64,000 bases of DNA from Peribacillus frigoritolerans (GCF_030676415.1 NZ_JAUUTW010000009.1:62001-126000); one strand, 5' to 3'. Positions 26,007 through 34,580 are shown, numbered from the stretch's first letter. A program made the numbers and translations. The notes: generated from the letters alone by a model not told the origin.

Positions 26007-26229
26007 TACAAAACCGTTGTTCTAGGTGTTCTATGATTTTCTTATAAAACCAAACAATAAAATATCAATTACTATTACATTACTAGTAAAAGGGAAGCAG
26101 TGTAATAAAATTCAGTGGGTAAGAATACAAAATTCAGAATTTTCTTGAAAGTGATTCATACACATGTTAAAATTCATTTCAGGTAAGAATATTATAAATA
26201 AGATAATATTGGAATTATGTTGAAACTCG

Positions 26230-26246
26230 GTTTCTTAATAAGCAAC
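26230..26246. promoter_or_regulatory. 17-bp palindrome, aldolase upstream site 1
   Basis: GTTTCTTAATAAGCAAC fits GTTnCTTAnTAAGnAAC exactly. The second site is 204 bases downstream. The motif recurs before genes at 28770, 29808 and 34616. The binding protein is unknown. Confidence 0.65.
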
Positions 26247-26433
26247 AAAAATCAATAATGAAGGACTAAAGAATCTATTTAGGAAATAAAGTCTACCGGG
26301 ATTTGAAACATTAAACGACGCCTTCTTGCCTATTACCTTAAAACATCAAAAATCAGCACAATGATCGTTATACATATCGACATAACTAATCATTCTTTTT
26401 ATACAAGATTTTTTGGTAATAGAAAGAAACAAT

Positions 26434-26450
26434 GTTGCTTATTAAGGAAC
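26434..26450. promoter_or_regulatory. 17-bp palindrome, aldolase upstream site 2
   Basis: GTTGCTTATTAAGGAAC fits GTTnCTTAnTAAGnAAC exactly. It is 129 bases before the aldolase start codon. Confidence 0.65.
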
Positions 26451-26578
26451 TGTGAGCGTTGATTAAACATCTTCAGTTTTAATATTCTTCAAATCTATTG
26501 ATAAGGGGGTGAGAAAGGTAACGGAAAGGGGGTAAATGAACGAAATAAGTTAAATTATCTTTAAGGGAGTTTGAATGA

Positions 26579-27496
26579 ATGAAAGTAAATTTAAAACCAA
26601 ACAATGTTAGTTCATTAACAAAGGTACTTGCAGTAGCTACGCAAAATCAATTTGCTGTCGGTTCGTTTACTCCTAGAGCTACAAAGATGGTAGCTCCTAT
26701 ACTTAGAGCGGCCCAAGAAAAGAAATCTGCGGTTATTGTTCAAACTTCTGAGAGGGAGCAGGAACGATATGGAATTAATTTAGCGGAATTTAGCCAAGAG
26801 TTTTATCGTGTGATCCAAGAGGAGAATATTACGATCCCTGCTGTGTTACATTTAGATCATACGAAGGATTTCAATGTAATTGCTGAAGCCATCGAAGTTG
26901 GTTTTACATCTGTTATGATTGATGCATCAGAGCAACCATTTAGGAAAAATATTGAGATAACAAAAAAGGTTGTTGAGTATGCACATTCAAGAGGCGTAAC
27001 TGTCGAAGCTGAATTAGGCAAGATAGGGACAACCGACTTTATTGAAACCGACGTTGATGAAGAGCTATTTACAGAGCCTGCAGAAGCAAAACAGTTTGTT
27101 GAAGAGACATGTATTGATGCATTAGCGGTTTCTGTCGGAACTTCACATGGGGTTTATCTTGTTAAAGATCCAAAAATTGATATTGAACGTTTAATGGAAA
27201 TTCGTGCATTAACATCAGTACCTTTAGTGTTACATGGCGGTTCAGGCACACCTTCAGAGCTGATTAAGAATGCAATTCAAATTCCTAATGGTGGAATTAG
27301 TAAAGTGAATATTGCAACGGATTTAGAACATATGATGATAAAAACTCTTAATCGAGAAAATCACGTTACAGAAAAAGAGTGGTCGGAACTACCGACTGAA
27401 ACAGTGACTTTAGTCCAAAACGCAGTTCAGAACGTAGTAAAAGAAAAAATTGAAAACTTTTTAATAAGTAGTGATAGCGCTTCTTACTATGTTTAA
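26579..27496 (+). CDS. Class II ketose-bisphosphate aldolase family protein
   Basis: A 305-residue TIM-barrel aldolase of the FbaA/GatY/IolJ type. Zinc ligands are visible in HLDHTKDF, VEAELGKIG, VGTSHGVY and VLHGGSGTP. The GGSG and NIATDLE segments bind the phosphate of DHAP. GGGAG lies before the ATG. It has two copies of the 17-bp palindrome upstream, shared with the transketolase operon. I infer a role in splitting or joining a phosphorylated ketose made in the glyoxylate region, not in central glycolysis. The substrate is not readable. Confidence 0.85.
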   Translation: MKVNLKPNNVSSLTKVLAVATQNQFAVGSFTPRATKMVAPILRAAQEKKSAVIVQTSEREQERYGINLAEFSQEFYRVIQEENITIPAVLHLDHTKDFNVIAEAIEVGFTSVMIDASEQPFRKNIEITKKVVEYAHSRGVTVEAELGKIGTTDFIETDVDEELFTEPAEAKQFVEETCIDALAVSVGTSHGVYLVKDPKIDIERLMEIRALTSVPLVLHGGSGTPSELIKNAIQIPNGGISKVNIATDLEHMMIKTLNRENHVTEKEWSELPTETVTLVQNAVQNVVKEKIENFLISSDSASYYV

Positions 27497-27642
27497 GAAG
27501 TAATATGATACTAACTTTGAAATGTACCCCTTATTTAGACACATAGATAAACCCTTTAACCACATAATAGATGGCTATACCACTTATCGTTGAAGATAAC
27601 TTTTTTTAGAAGAATTGCTAAGTTAATAGGAGGAAAAATAAT

Positions 27643-28173
27643 ATGTCTTTAGAAAGATCAAGTATAGTAACATTTGCTGGTAATCCAGTTACGTTAATTG
27701 GGAGTGAAATTCGTGTTGGTGATAATGCGCCAAATTTTGAAGTATTAGCAAACGATCTTTCAAAAGTTACACTTGAAGATTCAAAAGGGAAAGTCCGCCT
27801 TATTTCATGTGTTCCCTCTCTTGATACAGGAGTATGTGACGCACAAACACGGAAGTTTAACCAATTAGCTAGCAATCTAGGAAATGATGTAGAAGTGTTA
27901 ACAATTAGTGTAGATCTTCCATTTGCACAAAAAAGATGGTGTGGAGCAGCAGGAATAGAACAAGCCCAAACCCTTTCAGATCATTTTAAGATGTCATTTG
28001 GAACAGCTTATGGCACATATATAAAGGAACATCGTTTAGAATGCCGTGCAGTATTCGTTGTAGATGAAAAAGATGTCGTACAGTATGTTGAATACGTTCC
28101 GGAAATTACGGAACACCCGAACTATGAAGCAGCTATAAAAGCAATTAAGTCTTTTATAAAAGTTAAAAAGTGA
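27643..28173 (+). CDS. tpx: Thiol peroxidase (Tpx-type peroxiredoxin)
   Basis: A 176-residue atypical 2-Cys peroxiredoxin. The peroxidatic Cys65 lies in SLDTGVCDAQTRKFN and the resolving Cys100 in LPFAQKRWCGA. The N-terminal GNPVTLIGSEIRVGDNAPNF is the family start. It has an extra Cys at 56. It reduces peroxides with thioredoxin. AGGAGG precedes the ATG and a terminator follows. It may protect the radical- and peroxide-producing catabolic enzymes around it. It could be a second copy beside a core tpx. Confidence 0.92.
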   Translation: MSLERSSIVTFAGNPVTLIGSEIRVGDNAPNFEVLANDLSKVTLEDSKGKVRLISCVPSLDTGVCDAQTRKFNQLASNLGNDVEVLTISVDLPFAQKRWCGAAGIEQAQTLSDHFKMSFGTAYGTYIKEHRLECRAVFVVDEKDVVQYVEYVPEITEHPNYEAAIKAIKSFIKVKK

Positions 28174-28289
28174 TATTAGTAAGCAATATACACTATGTTT
28201 AAAGAACGCATATTGTTTTTCATTAATCCTAAGAAGTAAAATGTTTACGGCATTAAAATCTTTTTTTCTCAGTTTATTTTATAATAGAA

Positions 28290-28318
28290 AGGCTGCCTTA
28301 CAAAAGGTCAGCCTCTTC
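28290..28318 (+). terminator. Terminator after tpx
   Basis: AGGCTGCCTT pairs with AAGGTCAGCCT with one bulged T. A T-rich tail (CTTCTCC) follows. Confidence 0.5.
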
Positions 28319-28560
28319 TCCTATATGGTTTTAATAATGGGGTGGTGAGGTGCAAAAAGTTGTTATTAATAGGCTTAAAGTTAAAAACTGCATCCTGCTA
28401 TGATAATAGTATTTAATTTTTGTTAATAAAGGGTTTGATAATATTCTGAATTTTATAATTTTTTCGTTGGAAAACTAAGGTAGTGGTGATAGTATAAAAA
28501 AGTGAAGAATTTATTAAATATAGAATAAAATGTTATATTTTACTCATTTATTGGAACGTT

Positions 28561-28577
28561 GTTGCCTATTAAGGGAC
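28561..28577. promoter_or_regulatory. 17-bp palindrome before the second GntR gene
   Basis: GTTGCCTATTAAGGGAC matches GTTnCTTAnTAAGnAAC with two changes. It lies 193 bases before the regulator start. Confidence 0.5.
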
Positions 28578-28712
28578 AAAAAGGGTAGCTAGACTTTTTG
28601 AATTTTGGCAATGATCTTTAAAACAGACAGAATGATGTATTTTAAACAACTTAATTTAAATGATCAGGTTATATAAAATTTAGTACAATCATCCAATTCA
28701 AATTTTTTTACC

Positions 28713-28732
28713 CAGTATTGTATACAATACTG
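28713..28732. promoter_or_regulatory. Perfect GTATAC palindrome before the second GntR gene
   Basis: CAGTATTGTATACAATACTG is a perfect 20-bp palindrome, 38 bases before the start codon. TTGTATACAA-type sites are the usual shape for FCD-subfamily GntR proteins, so it is probably an autoregulatory operator. Confidence 0.65.
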
Positions 28733-28769
28733 CATTCAATTTTGAATTCTTCTTGAGGAGAGGTATAAA

Positions 28770-29438
28770 GTGTTGAATAGTTTAGAAATAGATATCTATA
28801 AAAAAATCAAGCAAGCTATTATCCAGCAAAAGCTTCGGCCAAATATGCAACTAATAGAAAAGGATCTTGCTGAATCGTTTGGGGTAAGCCGTACCCCTGT
28901 TCGAAATGTTCTGCGCAGATTGGAATATGAAAAATTAGTGAAAATTAAAGAACATAAAGGGACCTTTGTCTCTTGTTCAACAATTGAAGAAGCCAAAGAA
29001 GTATTTGAAATGAGGAGAATCTTAGAAGGGGAAGCAGTGCGAAGAGCATGCAGACTCTCTAATGAGGAACAATTACAAGAACTAGAGACTCTAGTTGAAG
29101 AAGAACGACATATTTATGGTAGTCTGGATTTTTATGAGTCTTTAAAAATATCTGGGGATTTTCATTTGAAAATAGCTGAAATCGCAGGAAATTCGTATTT
29201 TTATCAATATCTCGAAGACTTAATTTCCCTAACTTATGTAATTATAGCAATCTATGGAAGGGGAAAAATGGAAACATGTGGTTCTCACGATCATTTGCAA
29301 ATTTTTAATGCCATTAAGCAAAGGGATGTTGATCTTGCAGAACGCTTATCTCTCATTCATCTTAATGAAATTGAGTCGAATCTTCATTTTAATGAGGAAT
29401 TACAGATCTCGTCTTCCTTGTCAGATATATTTCTTTAA
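28770..29438 (+). CDS. GntR-family (FadR/FCD subfamily) regulator
   Basis: A 222-residue regulator. The winged helix lies in residues 1-70 (EKDLAESFGVSRTPVRNVLR); the FCD ligand domain follows (FEMRRILEGEAVRRA, SGDFHLKIAEIAGN, CGSHDHLQIFNAIKQRD), keeping the Asp and His positions that usually hold a metal. The start is GTG, with GAGGAGAGG seven bases upstream. It stands at the head of the permease/allantoinase genes and has both upstream motif types. It may control the ureide/glyoxylate genes in this part of the window. Confidence 0.88.
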   Translation: MLNSLEIDIYKKIKQAIIQQKLRPNMQLIEKDLAESFGVSRTPVRNVLRRLEYEKLVKIKEHKGTFVSCSTIEEAKEVFEMRRILEGEAVRRACRLSNEEQLQELETLVEEERHIYGSLDFYESLKISGDFHLKIAEIAGNSYFYQYLEDLISLTYVIIAIYGRGKMETCGSHDHLQIFNAIKQRDVDLAERLSLIHLNEIESNLHFNEELQISSSLSDIFL

Positions 29439-29460
29439 TTGTAAATTGATATATGATTAT

Positions 29461-29474
29461 TGAAAGCGCTTACT
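29461..29474. promoter_or_regulatory. cre-like site before the NCS1 permease
   Basis: TTGAAAGCGCTTACT fits WTGAAARCGYTTWNN and is close to the ideal cre. It lies 23 bases past the GntR stop. Confidence 0.5.
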
Positions 29475-29487
29475 AATGGGGGTTTTT

Positions 29488-29523
29488 AAGGAGGTGATAC
29501 AGTCCTTCGAAAGCATTTTCGAA
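29488..29523. other. Orphan Shine-Dalgarno and hairpin
   Basis: AAGGAGGTGAT at 29488 is an 11-base complement of the 16S rRNA end but has no start codon at proper spacing. TTCGAAA and TTTCGAA form a small hairpin directly after. It may be the stub of a deleted gene or a leader structure. Confidence 0.35.
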
Positions 29524-29572
29524 TTTTAAAGTAGTTGTCATGTTGTTTTTTTTGCGATTTTAAAGAAACCCT

Positions 29573-29589
29573 GTTGCTTAATGTGCGAC
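29573..29589. promoter_or_regulatory. 17-bp palindrome, degenerate, before the NCS1 permease
   Basis: GTTGCTTAATGTGCGAC keeps the left half of the motif GTTGCTTAWTAAGCAAC and, in the right half, G, C, A and C. It lies 219 bases before the permease start. Confidence 0.4.
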
Positions 29590-29807
29590 GATTCTCGAGT
29601 CAAACACAATAAGATGGTGGAGGATCGATGGAAAATAGTACTTTTAACAAAACAAATTCGCATGTTAATTCCTGTGAATGAAGAACAGAAAAGACCACTT
29701 AGAAGGAAGTTTGTATCATATCATAGCCTTGGCAAACATCTAAGACCTAACTTGTTAACCAATGCATTAAAATGCGGCAAAACAATAAAAAAGGGGTTGG
29801 ATGTATC

Positions 29808-31205
29808 ATGTCTACAAATTTAGAAAGTTACGTTCCACAAGAAACGCAGATCCAACATGATACGGGTGTGGATGAATCACTTAATCCGAAAACCGAGGAA
29901 GGTAGGACGGTAAGTCCGTTAGACTATATTTTCATGTGGGTTGGTGACGGTGTTAATCTAGGTAATATGACGCTTGGAGCCAGTATGATTGTAGCGGGAA
30001 TCGCTACGTTAAACATCTTTCAGACATTTGCCGCAGCTATCATGGCAATTGGTATCATTTCAACTGTTTTTGCTTTAAATGACAGGCTCGGATACAGAAC
30101 GGGAATACCATATGTTGTACAGCTTAGAATGTCCTTTGGGCTGAAAGGTTCCGTAATATCATCACTGATGCGCGGTATTCCCGCCATCGTTTGGTACGGT
30201 TTTCAAAGTTGGATTGGCGGAACTGCCTTAAATGAAATGGCGAAGATTATGACGGGCGGCTCCTTTGATAATGTTGCCATTTGCTTTGTAGTGCTACAGT
30301 TGGTGCAAATTGGGCTCTCGCTGTATGGATTCCATGCCATTAAATGGGTGGAAACGCTTGCGTCTATTGTTATTGTAGTGGCGCTTCTCTATGTATTTGG
30401 CGTTCTACTAACGTCCTATAGAGATGTTATTGCAGAAAAATGGGTTCATGCAGAAGGATCATGGGGCTTACCTTTCTTTGCATTGATCATGATGTTTATG
30501 GGAAATTATGCAGCTATCTTTTTAAGTGCAGCGGACTATTCAAGAGAGCTAAAATCTGGTATTAGCGACACAAAACGCGGGTTTTTGTACTTTCTTCCTA
30601 TTTTAATAGCGTACGGCTTGACACTTGCAATCGGTGGAATGCTTGCTTCCGCAACCGGCATCAACAATCCTGTGAAAGCGTTCGCAGTCGTGGTGGATAA
30701 CTCTTATATTACACTCTTTGTATCGGCATTTATTGTTTTGGGTGCGGTTGCAGTAAACATGGTTGCCAATATTATTCCGCCAACCTATGTTATTACATTG
30801 CTTACAAAAATGAAATATAAACCTGCAGTTACCATAACCGGACTGCTTGCATTTTGCTCATTCCCTTGGGTTCTTGTGCAGGATTCTTCGGCAAAGGGTC
30901 TTGGAATTTTCATTCTTATATATTCCGCATTTTTAGGACCGATTGTTTCTATATTATTAGTCGAATATTATATATTAAGAAAGCAAAGGGTAAATGTTGC
31001 AGATCTGTATAAGGAAGACGGTCCATTTGCCGGGTATAATCCAGCAGCGGTGCTTGCATTGCTTATCGGCGCCGGTGCAGCCTTTGTGAAAGTGGAGCTT
31101 GCTTGGATTATCGGCGTTGTTGTGGCAGGTATTGCCTATTTGCTTTTGATGAAATTTGCATTTAAAGATTCAAAATTCAAAAAGGGTACTATTTTTGAAA
31201 AGTAA
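29808..31205 (+). CDS. NCS1-family permease (allantoin, purine or cytosine type)
   Basis: A 465-residue, 12-helix sodium or proton symporter. The N-terminal region DYIFMWVGDGVNLGNMTLGA and then GIPYVVQLRMSFGLKGS, IPAIVWYGFQSWIGG and NYAAIFLSAADYSRE are NCS1 signatures. The ATG at 29808 follows AAAAAAGGGG. It precedes the first allantoinase by about 130 bases, so allantoin is the natural guess. The gene looks richer in G+C than both neighbours, which suggests a separate origin. Confidence 0.86.
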   Translation: MSTNLESYVPQETQIQHDTGVDESLNPKTEEGRTVSPLDYIFMWVGDGVNLGNMTLGASMIVAGIATLNIFQTFAAAIMAIGIISTVFALNDRLGYRTGIPYVVQLRMSFGLKGSVISSLMRGIPAIVWYGFQSWIGGTALNEMAKIMTGGSFDNVAICFVVLQLVQIGLSLYGFHAIKWVETLASIVIVVALLYVFGVLLTSYRDVIAEKWVHAEGSWGLPFFALIMMFMGNYAAIFLSAADYSRELKSGISDTKRGFLYFLPILIAYGLTLAIGGMLASATGINNPVKAFAVVVDNSYITLFVSAFIVLGAVAVNMVANIIPPTYVITLLTKMKYKPAVTITGLLAFCSFPWVLVQDSSAKGLGIFILIYSAFLGPIVSILLVEYYILRKQRVNVADLYKEDGPFAGYNPAAVLALLIGAGAAFVKVELAWIIGVVVAGIAYLLLMKFAFKDSKFKKGTIFEK

Positions 31206-31336
31206 ACCTGTATTTCTATTTCCAGGGGTTATTCTCTCTGTCCATTTATAATGGATTGATGCAATCTGGGGGTGAAATAAACAAGGCAGTTGAGCAATGT
31301 CAATATACAGAAAATTGCGAAAAAGGGGTTGGGAGA

Positions 31337-32719
31337 ATGAAGTTTGATTTAGTTATAAAGAACGGAAATGTAGTAATTGAAAATACAGTAGAACAACTAG
31401 ATATCGGTATACTCAATGGTAAAATCGCAGAAATTTCAAAAGAAATAGTCGGAGAATCTGCTGAAATTATAGATGCTTCTCATCAATATGTCATGCCTGG
31501 GATGATAGATGCCCATGTCCATATTTGCGAGCCAGGCAGAACGGAGTGGGAAGGGTTTGTAACAGGAACTCAAGCACTAGCTGCAGGAGGGACAACATCA
31601 TTTGTCGATATGCCATTAAACGCTTTGCCGGCAACGACTACAAAGAGGTCACTGCATTTAAAATTAAAATCTGCTGAAAATAAGGCGTATGTTGATTATG
31701 CTTTGTATGGTGGATTAGTGCCTGATAATCTCCAAGATTTAGAGGACCTTTCTAACGAAGGTGTTGTGGCCTTCAAATGTTTTATGGCAACATGTGGTAG
31801 TGAGGAAATTGGAGATTTTAAAAATGTTGATGATTTTACCCTATTTCAAGGTATGAAAAAACTATCAGAATTGGGGCATATTTTATCTATACATGCTGAG
31901 AATGCAGAGCTTACTGATAAACTGGCAATTGAAAAGAAAAAACAAGGGAAGACAACAGCAAGAGATTATGTAGAGTCCCGCCCCATTTTTACTGAGGTTG
32001 ATGCTGTAAAACGTGCTTTGTTATTGGGTAAAGAGACTGGATGTAAATTACATTTTGTTCATATTAGCAGTGAAGAGGCTGTTGAAGAAATCCTTAAAGC
32101 ACGTAAACTAGGACAAGAGGTTACGATAGAATCGTGTCCTCACTATTTCACGTTAGATATGGAAACCTTTGAAAGGATAGGACCTGTTGCGAAATGCGCT
32201 CCACCGCTTCGCACTAAAACAGAACAAGATAAATTATGGGAAGCTCTTAAGGAAGGGAAAATTGATATCCTGGCCTCAGACCATTCCCCATGTCCTCCAG
32301 AAATGAAGCAGAGCAACACCAATAATATGTTTGATGTGTGGGGAGGGATTAGTGGCTGCCAAAATAATGTTGATTTAATGTTTGACGAGGCAGTTAAGAA
32401 TCGTGGGGTTTCTGTAAGTGATTTTTCAAAGATGATTGCGACAAAACCTGCAGAAATATTTAACTTAAGAAATAAAGGAAGCATTAAAGTTTCCTATGAC
32501 GCTGATATCATTCTCCTTGATCCAAATAAATCATACACCATTCAGCCAGAAGATTTGTATTACCGTCATCAACAAAGCCCTTATGTTGGAAGAAAGATTA
32601 ACTGCCGAGTGACGAAAACGTTTGTAAGGGGACAACTAGTATTTGATTTTGAAAAAGGGATTGTAAGTCATCCAATTGGGAAGTTCATTTCGGCAAAAAG
32701 TAGTTTCGTACAAGCATAA
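31337..32719 (+). CDS. allB: Allantoinase, copy 1
   Basis: A 460-residue amidohydrolase that opens allantoin to allantoate. His60 and His62 (IDAHVHICEPGRTEWEGF) bind metal, and the PGRTEWEG loop is allantoinase-specific. Lys147 (VVAFKCFMATC) is the usual carboxylated lysine. HFVHISSEEAV, ESCPHYFTL and ASDHSPCPP carry the other ligands. Compared with copy 2 at 45044 the active-site loop has Cys at the usual Asn (ICEPG versus FNEPG). The start follows AAAAGGGGTTGGGAG. A terminator follows. Confidence 0.88.
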   Translation: MKFDLVIKNGNVVIENTVEQLDIGILNGKIAEISKEIVGESAEIIDASHQYVMPGMIDAHVHICEPGRTEWEGFVTGTQALAAGGTTSFVDMPLNALPATTTKRSLHLKLKSAENKAYVDYALYGGLVPDNLQDLEDLSNEGVVAFKCFMATCGSEEIGDFKNVDDFTLFQGMKKLSELGHILSIHAENAELTDKLAIEKKKQGKTTARDYVESRPIFTEVDAVKRALLLGKETGCKLHFVHISSEEAVEEILKARKLGQEVTIESCPHYFTLDMETFERIGPVAKCAPPLRTKTEQDKLWEALKEGKIDILASDHSPCPPEMKQSNTNNMFDVWGGISGCQNNVDLMFDEAVKNRGVSVSDFSKMIATKPAEIFNLRNKGSIKVSYDADIILLDPNKSYTIQPEDLYYRHQQSPYVGRKINCRVTKTFVRGQLVFDFEKGIVSHPIGKFISAKSSFVQA

Positions 32720-32730
32720 AGTTATGTAAA

Positions 32731-32788
32731 GAAGGTTGACCTAAAAGGGCATTTAAGTTGCTCTTAATGGCGTCATACCTTCTTTTTG
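32731..32788 (+). terminator. Terminator after allantoinase copy 1
   Basis: GAAGGTTGAC pairs with GTCATACCTTC with one bulge. A further inner stem is possible, and TTTTTG follows. Confidence 0.55.
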
Positions 32789-32885
32789 TTATATTTTTTC
32801 AATGGTATTATGTCTGTGGATTGCTCTTGTGGTAAGATAAAGAAACAGGATCAGTAATATAGGATTTAATCGGAGGTTAATATAA

Positions 32886-33641
32886 ATGGTTAAGTCAGTA
32901 GATAGGGCGTTAACAATTATTTCATTAGTGAGCAAGCGTAAAGAAGGGATTGGGGTTACTGAGCTGGCCTCCAACCTAGATTTAAATAAAAGCTCTATAT
33001 TCAGATTATTAAGTACTCTTGTAGATCATGGATTCATCGAACAAAATCCTGAAACTAAAAAATATAGATTAGGCTATAAATATTTAGAATTAAGTTCGAT
33101 GCTACTTGAATCTATTGACTTGAGAACTCAAGCTAAACCTTTTCTGGAAGAGTTAGAATCACATATTAATGAAGTGATCCACTTGACCGTATATGATCAA
33201 GGAGAGGTAATCTATATTGAAAAACTTGAGGGAAGTGAAACCCTTAGAACACATTCACAAGTAGGAAGACGGGCCCCAATGCATTGTACGGCAGTTGGGA
33301 AGGTAATCTTAGCCCATCTGCCATTAAATGAGATCGTAGATATAATTGACAAGCATGGTTTACCAAAACATACTGAACAAACGATTATAGATAAAGAATC
33401 TTTTTTTAAAGAATTGGGAAAAATAAGGAACGAAGGTATTGGTAGGGAAATTGAAGAAAATGAACAAGGAATCACCTGTATTGCAGCGCCAATTTTTGAT
33501 AATCGGAAGAAAATTACCGCTGCTGTTAGTATATCAGGACCAAGCATACGAATGACTGAAGAAAGATTAACTGAAATTAAACCAATTATAATGGATATTG
33601 GTAAAAAGATTTCCAAAAGGCTTGGTTACACAGATAATTAA
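32886..33641 (+). CDS. IclR-family regulator
   Basis: A 251-residue protein. The helix-turn-helix is in VTELASNLDLNKSSIFRLLS; the effector domain follows from RTQAKPFLEELESHINEVIH and includes SQVGRRAPMHCTAVGKVILA and TCIAAPIFDNRKKITAAVSI. AllR and related allantoin/glyoxylate regulators belong to this family. ATCGGAGGTT precedes the ATG. It lies between allantoinase and the transketolase operon, so it is a good candidate for binding the 17-bp palindromes. That link is inferred. Confidence 0.87.
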   Translation: MVKSVDRALTIISLVSKRKEGIGVTELASNLDLNKSSIFRLLSTLVDHGFIEQNPETKKYRLGYKYLELSSMLLESIDLRTQAKPFLEELESHINEVIHLTVYDQGEVIYIEKLEGSETLRTHSQVGRRAPMHCTAVGKVILAHLPLNEIVDIIDKHGLPKHTEQTIIDKESFFKELGKIRNEGIGREIEENEQGITCIAAPIFDNRKKITAAVSISGPSIRMTEERLTEIKPIIMDIGKKISKRLGYTDN

Positions 33642-33650
33642 ATAATGTGA

Positions 33651-33683
33651 AAAAAGAATTGGTATAAGACCAATTCTTTTTTT
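33651..33683. terminator. Terminator after the IclR gene (repeat copy 1)
   Basis: AAAAAGAATTGGT and ACCAATTCTTTTT form a 13-bp perfect stem with an ATAAG loop. The same hairpin recurs at 34218 and, damaged, at 34369. Confidence 0.8.
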
Positions 33684-34029
33684 GTGGACAAAAGGGATTC
33701 GGGATTTTTCCTTCCTTATCACATTTATCAGGTGGAAAAGGCTTCTTTCCATGGTTTTTCCAATCCTTGATTTATTTCATCTTGAAGGCATCCTACCTCT
33801 GAATACAAACCTTTCACCAAGTCATAAATGAAAGTGAAATCAATGGCAGCCTCCATTTTACGAACCTAATTGTTCGGTGGCACCAGTTGATCTAAATAAT
33901 CATTTCAAGTTGATCTCGCTGAATAGAATCATGTTTGGAAAGCATCCTCATCACCTCAAGTTTTAATCCTTCTATTTTAAAACAAATATGACTCTAGGCA
34001 AAAGTGTTCTATCTAAAAGGTAAGACAAA

Positions 34030-34153
34030 GTTGATTGGAACGGAAGGTACGAGACTCCTGCGGGAAAATTGCGTCTAGGTGAGACCCCGCAGGCGAAAGC
34101 CGAGGAGGCTCACCGACCGCCCGCGGAAAGCGAGTGCCTGGAGTGGAAATAAA
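34030..34153. repeat. Bacillaceae intergenic repeat, full copy
   Basis: Recognisable by GAGACTCCTGCGGGAAAA, GTGAGACCCCGCAGGCGAA, GCCGAGGAGGCTCACCG and CGCGGAAAGCGAGTGCCTGG. Inner parts are complementary and should fold. This G+C-rich element is common between Bacillaceae genes. A shortened copy lies at 34284, and a decayed one at 24741. Confidence 0.75.
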
Positions 34154-34182
34154 CGTCAAATTGTACACGCCAAAAAAATAGA

Positions 34183-34210
34183 CAAACTCGATTTTCATCG
34201 AGTTTGTTTA
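34183..34210. terminator. Hairpin after the repeat
   Basis: CAAACTCGAT and ATCGAGTTTG form a perfect 10-bp stem with a TTTC loop; TTTA follows. Confidence 0.5.
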
Positions 34211-34217
34211 CAGTCTG

Positions 34218-34250
34218 AAAGAATTGGTATAAGACCAATTCTTTTTTTTG
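34218..34250. terminator. Terminator hairpin, repeat copy 2
   Basis: AAAGAATTGGT, ATAAG, ACCAATTCTTT and a T run repeat the sequence after the IclR gene. A third, damaged copy (GAATGTATAAGACCAATTC) lies at 34371-34389. Confidence 0.65.
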
Positions 34251-34283
34251 TAGACAAAAGGGTTTCTAAAAAGTTAAAACAAA

Positions 34284-34347
34284 GTTGATTGGAACGGAGG
34301 GTGCGATACTTCTGCGGGAAAAGCGAGTGCCCGGAGAGGAAATCAAC
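34284..34347. repeat. Bacillaceae intergenic repeat, internally deleted copy
   Basis: It begins GTTGATTGGAACGGAGGGTG, like the full copy, and ends with AAGCGAGTGCCCGGAG and GGAAATCAAC. The middle 60 or so bases are missing. Confidence 0.7.
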
Positions 34348-34527
34348 ATTCAAATTGTCTACAGTCTGAAAGAATGTATAAGACCAATTCTTTTTTTTGT
34401 AGAATTCAAGTTTATCTTCAAATAGGCACTTTGATCTTTTGTCCTTCGAAAAATTTTTATAAAAAATTTAATGGTAAAATACTTGAAATATTCAAAAAAC
34501 GGTGATAATATCAAAATAAGAAACATG

Positions 34528-34544
34528 GTTAGTTAATAAGCAAC
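34528..34544. promoter_or_regulatory. 17-bp palindrome, transketolase upstream site 1
   Basis: GTTAGTTAATAAGCAAC matches GTTnCTTAnTAAGnAAC with one change. It lies 88 bases before the start codon and 53 bases before the second site. Confidence 0.6.
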
Positions 34545-34580
34545 AGAATATTTATTTTTTTAATTATTTAATGAAACTAC

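Larger units (their letters stand above)
26007..26578. other. Long leader before the class II aldolase
   Basis: No gene is visible in about 570 bases. The stretch holds the two 17-bp palindromes listed at 26230 and 26434, and is A+T-rich. Another regulator site or a long untranslated leader is possible. Confidence 0.5.

Noticed and set aside
29581-29823. 80-residue frame before the NCS1 permease
   Set aside because: It overlaps the permease start in another frame, has no ribosome binding site, and begins at a regulatory palindrome.
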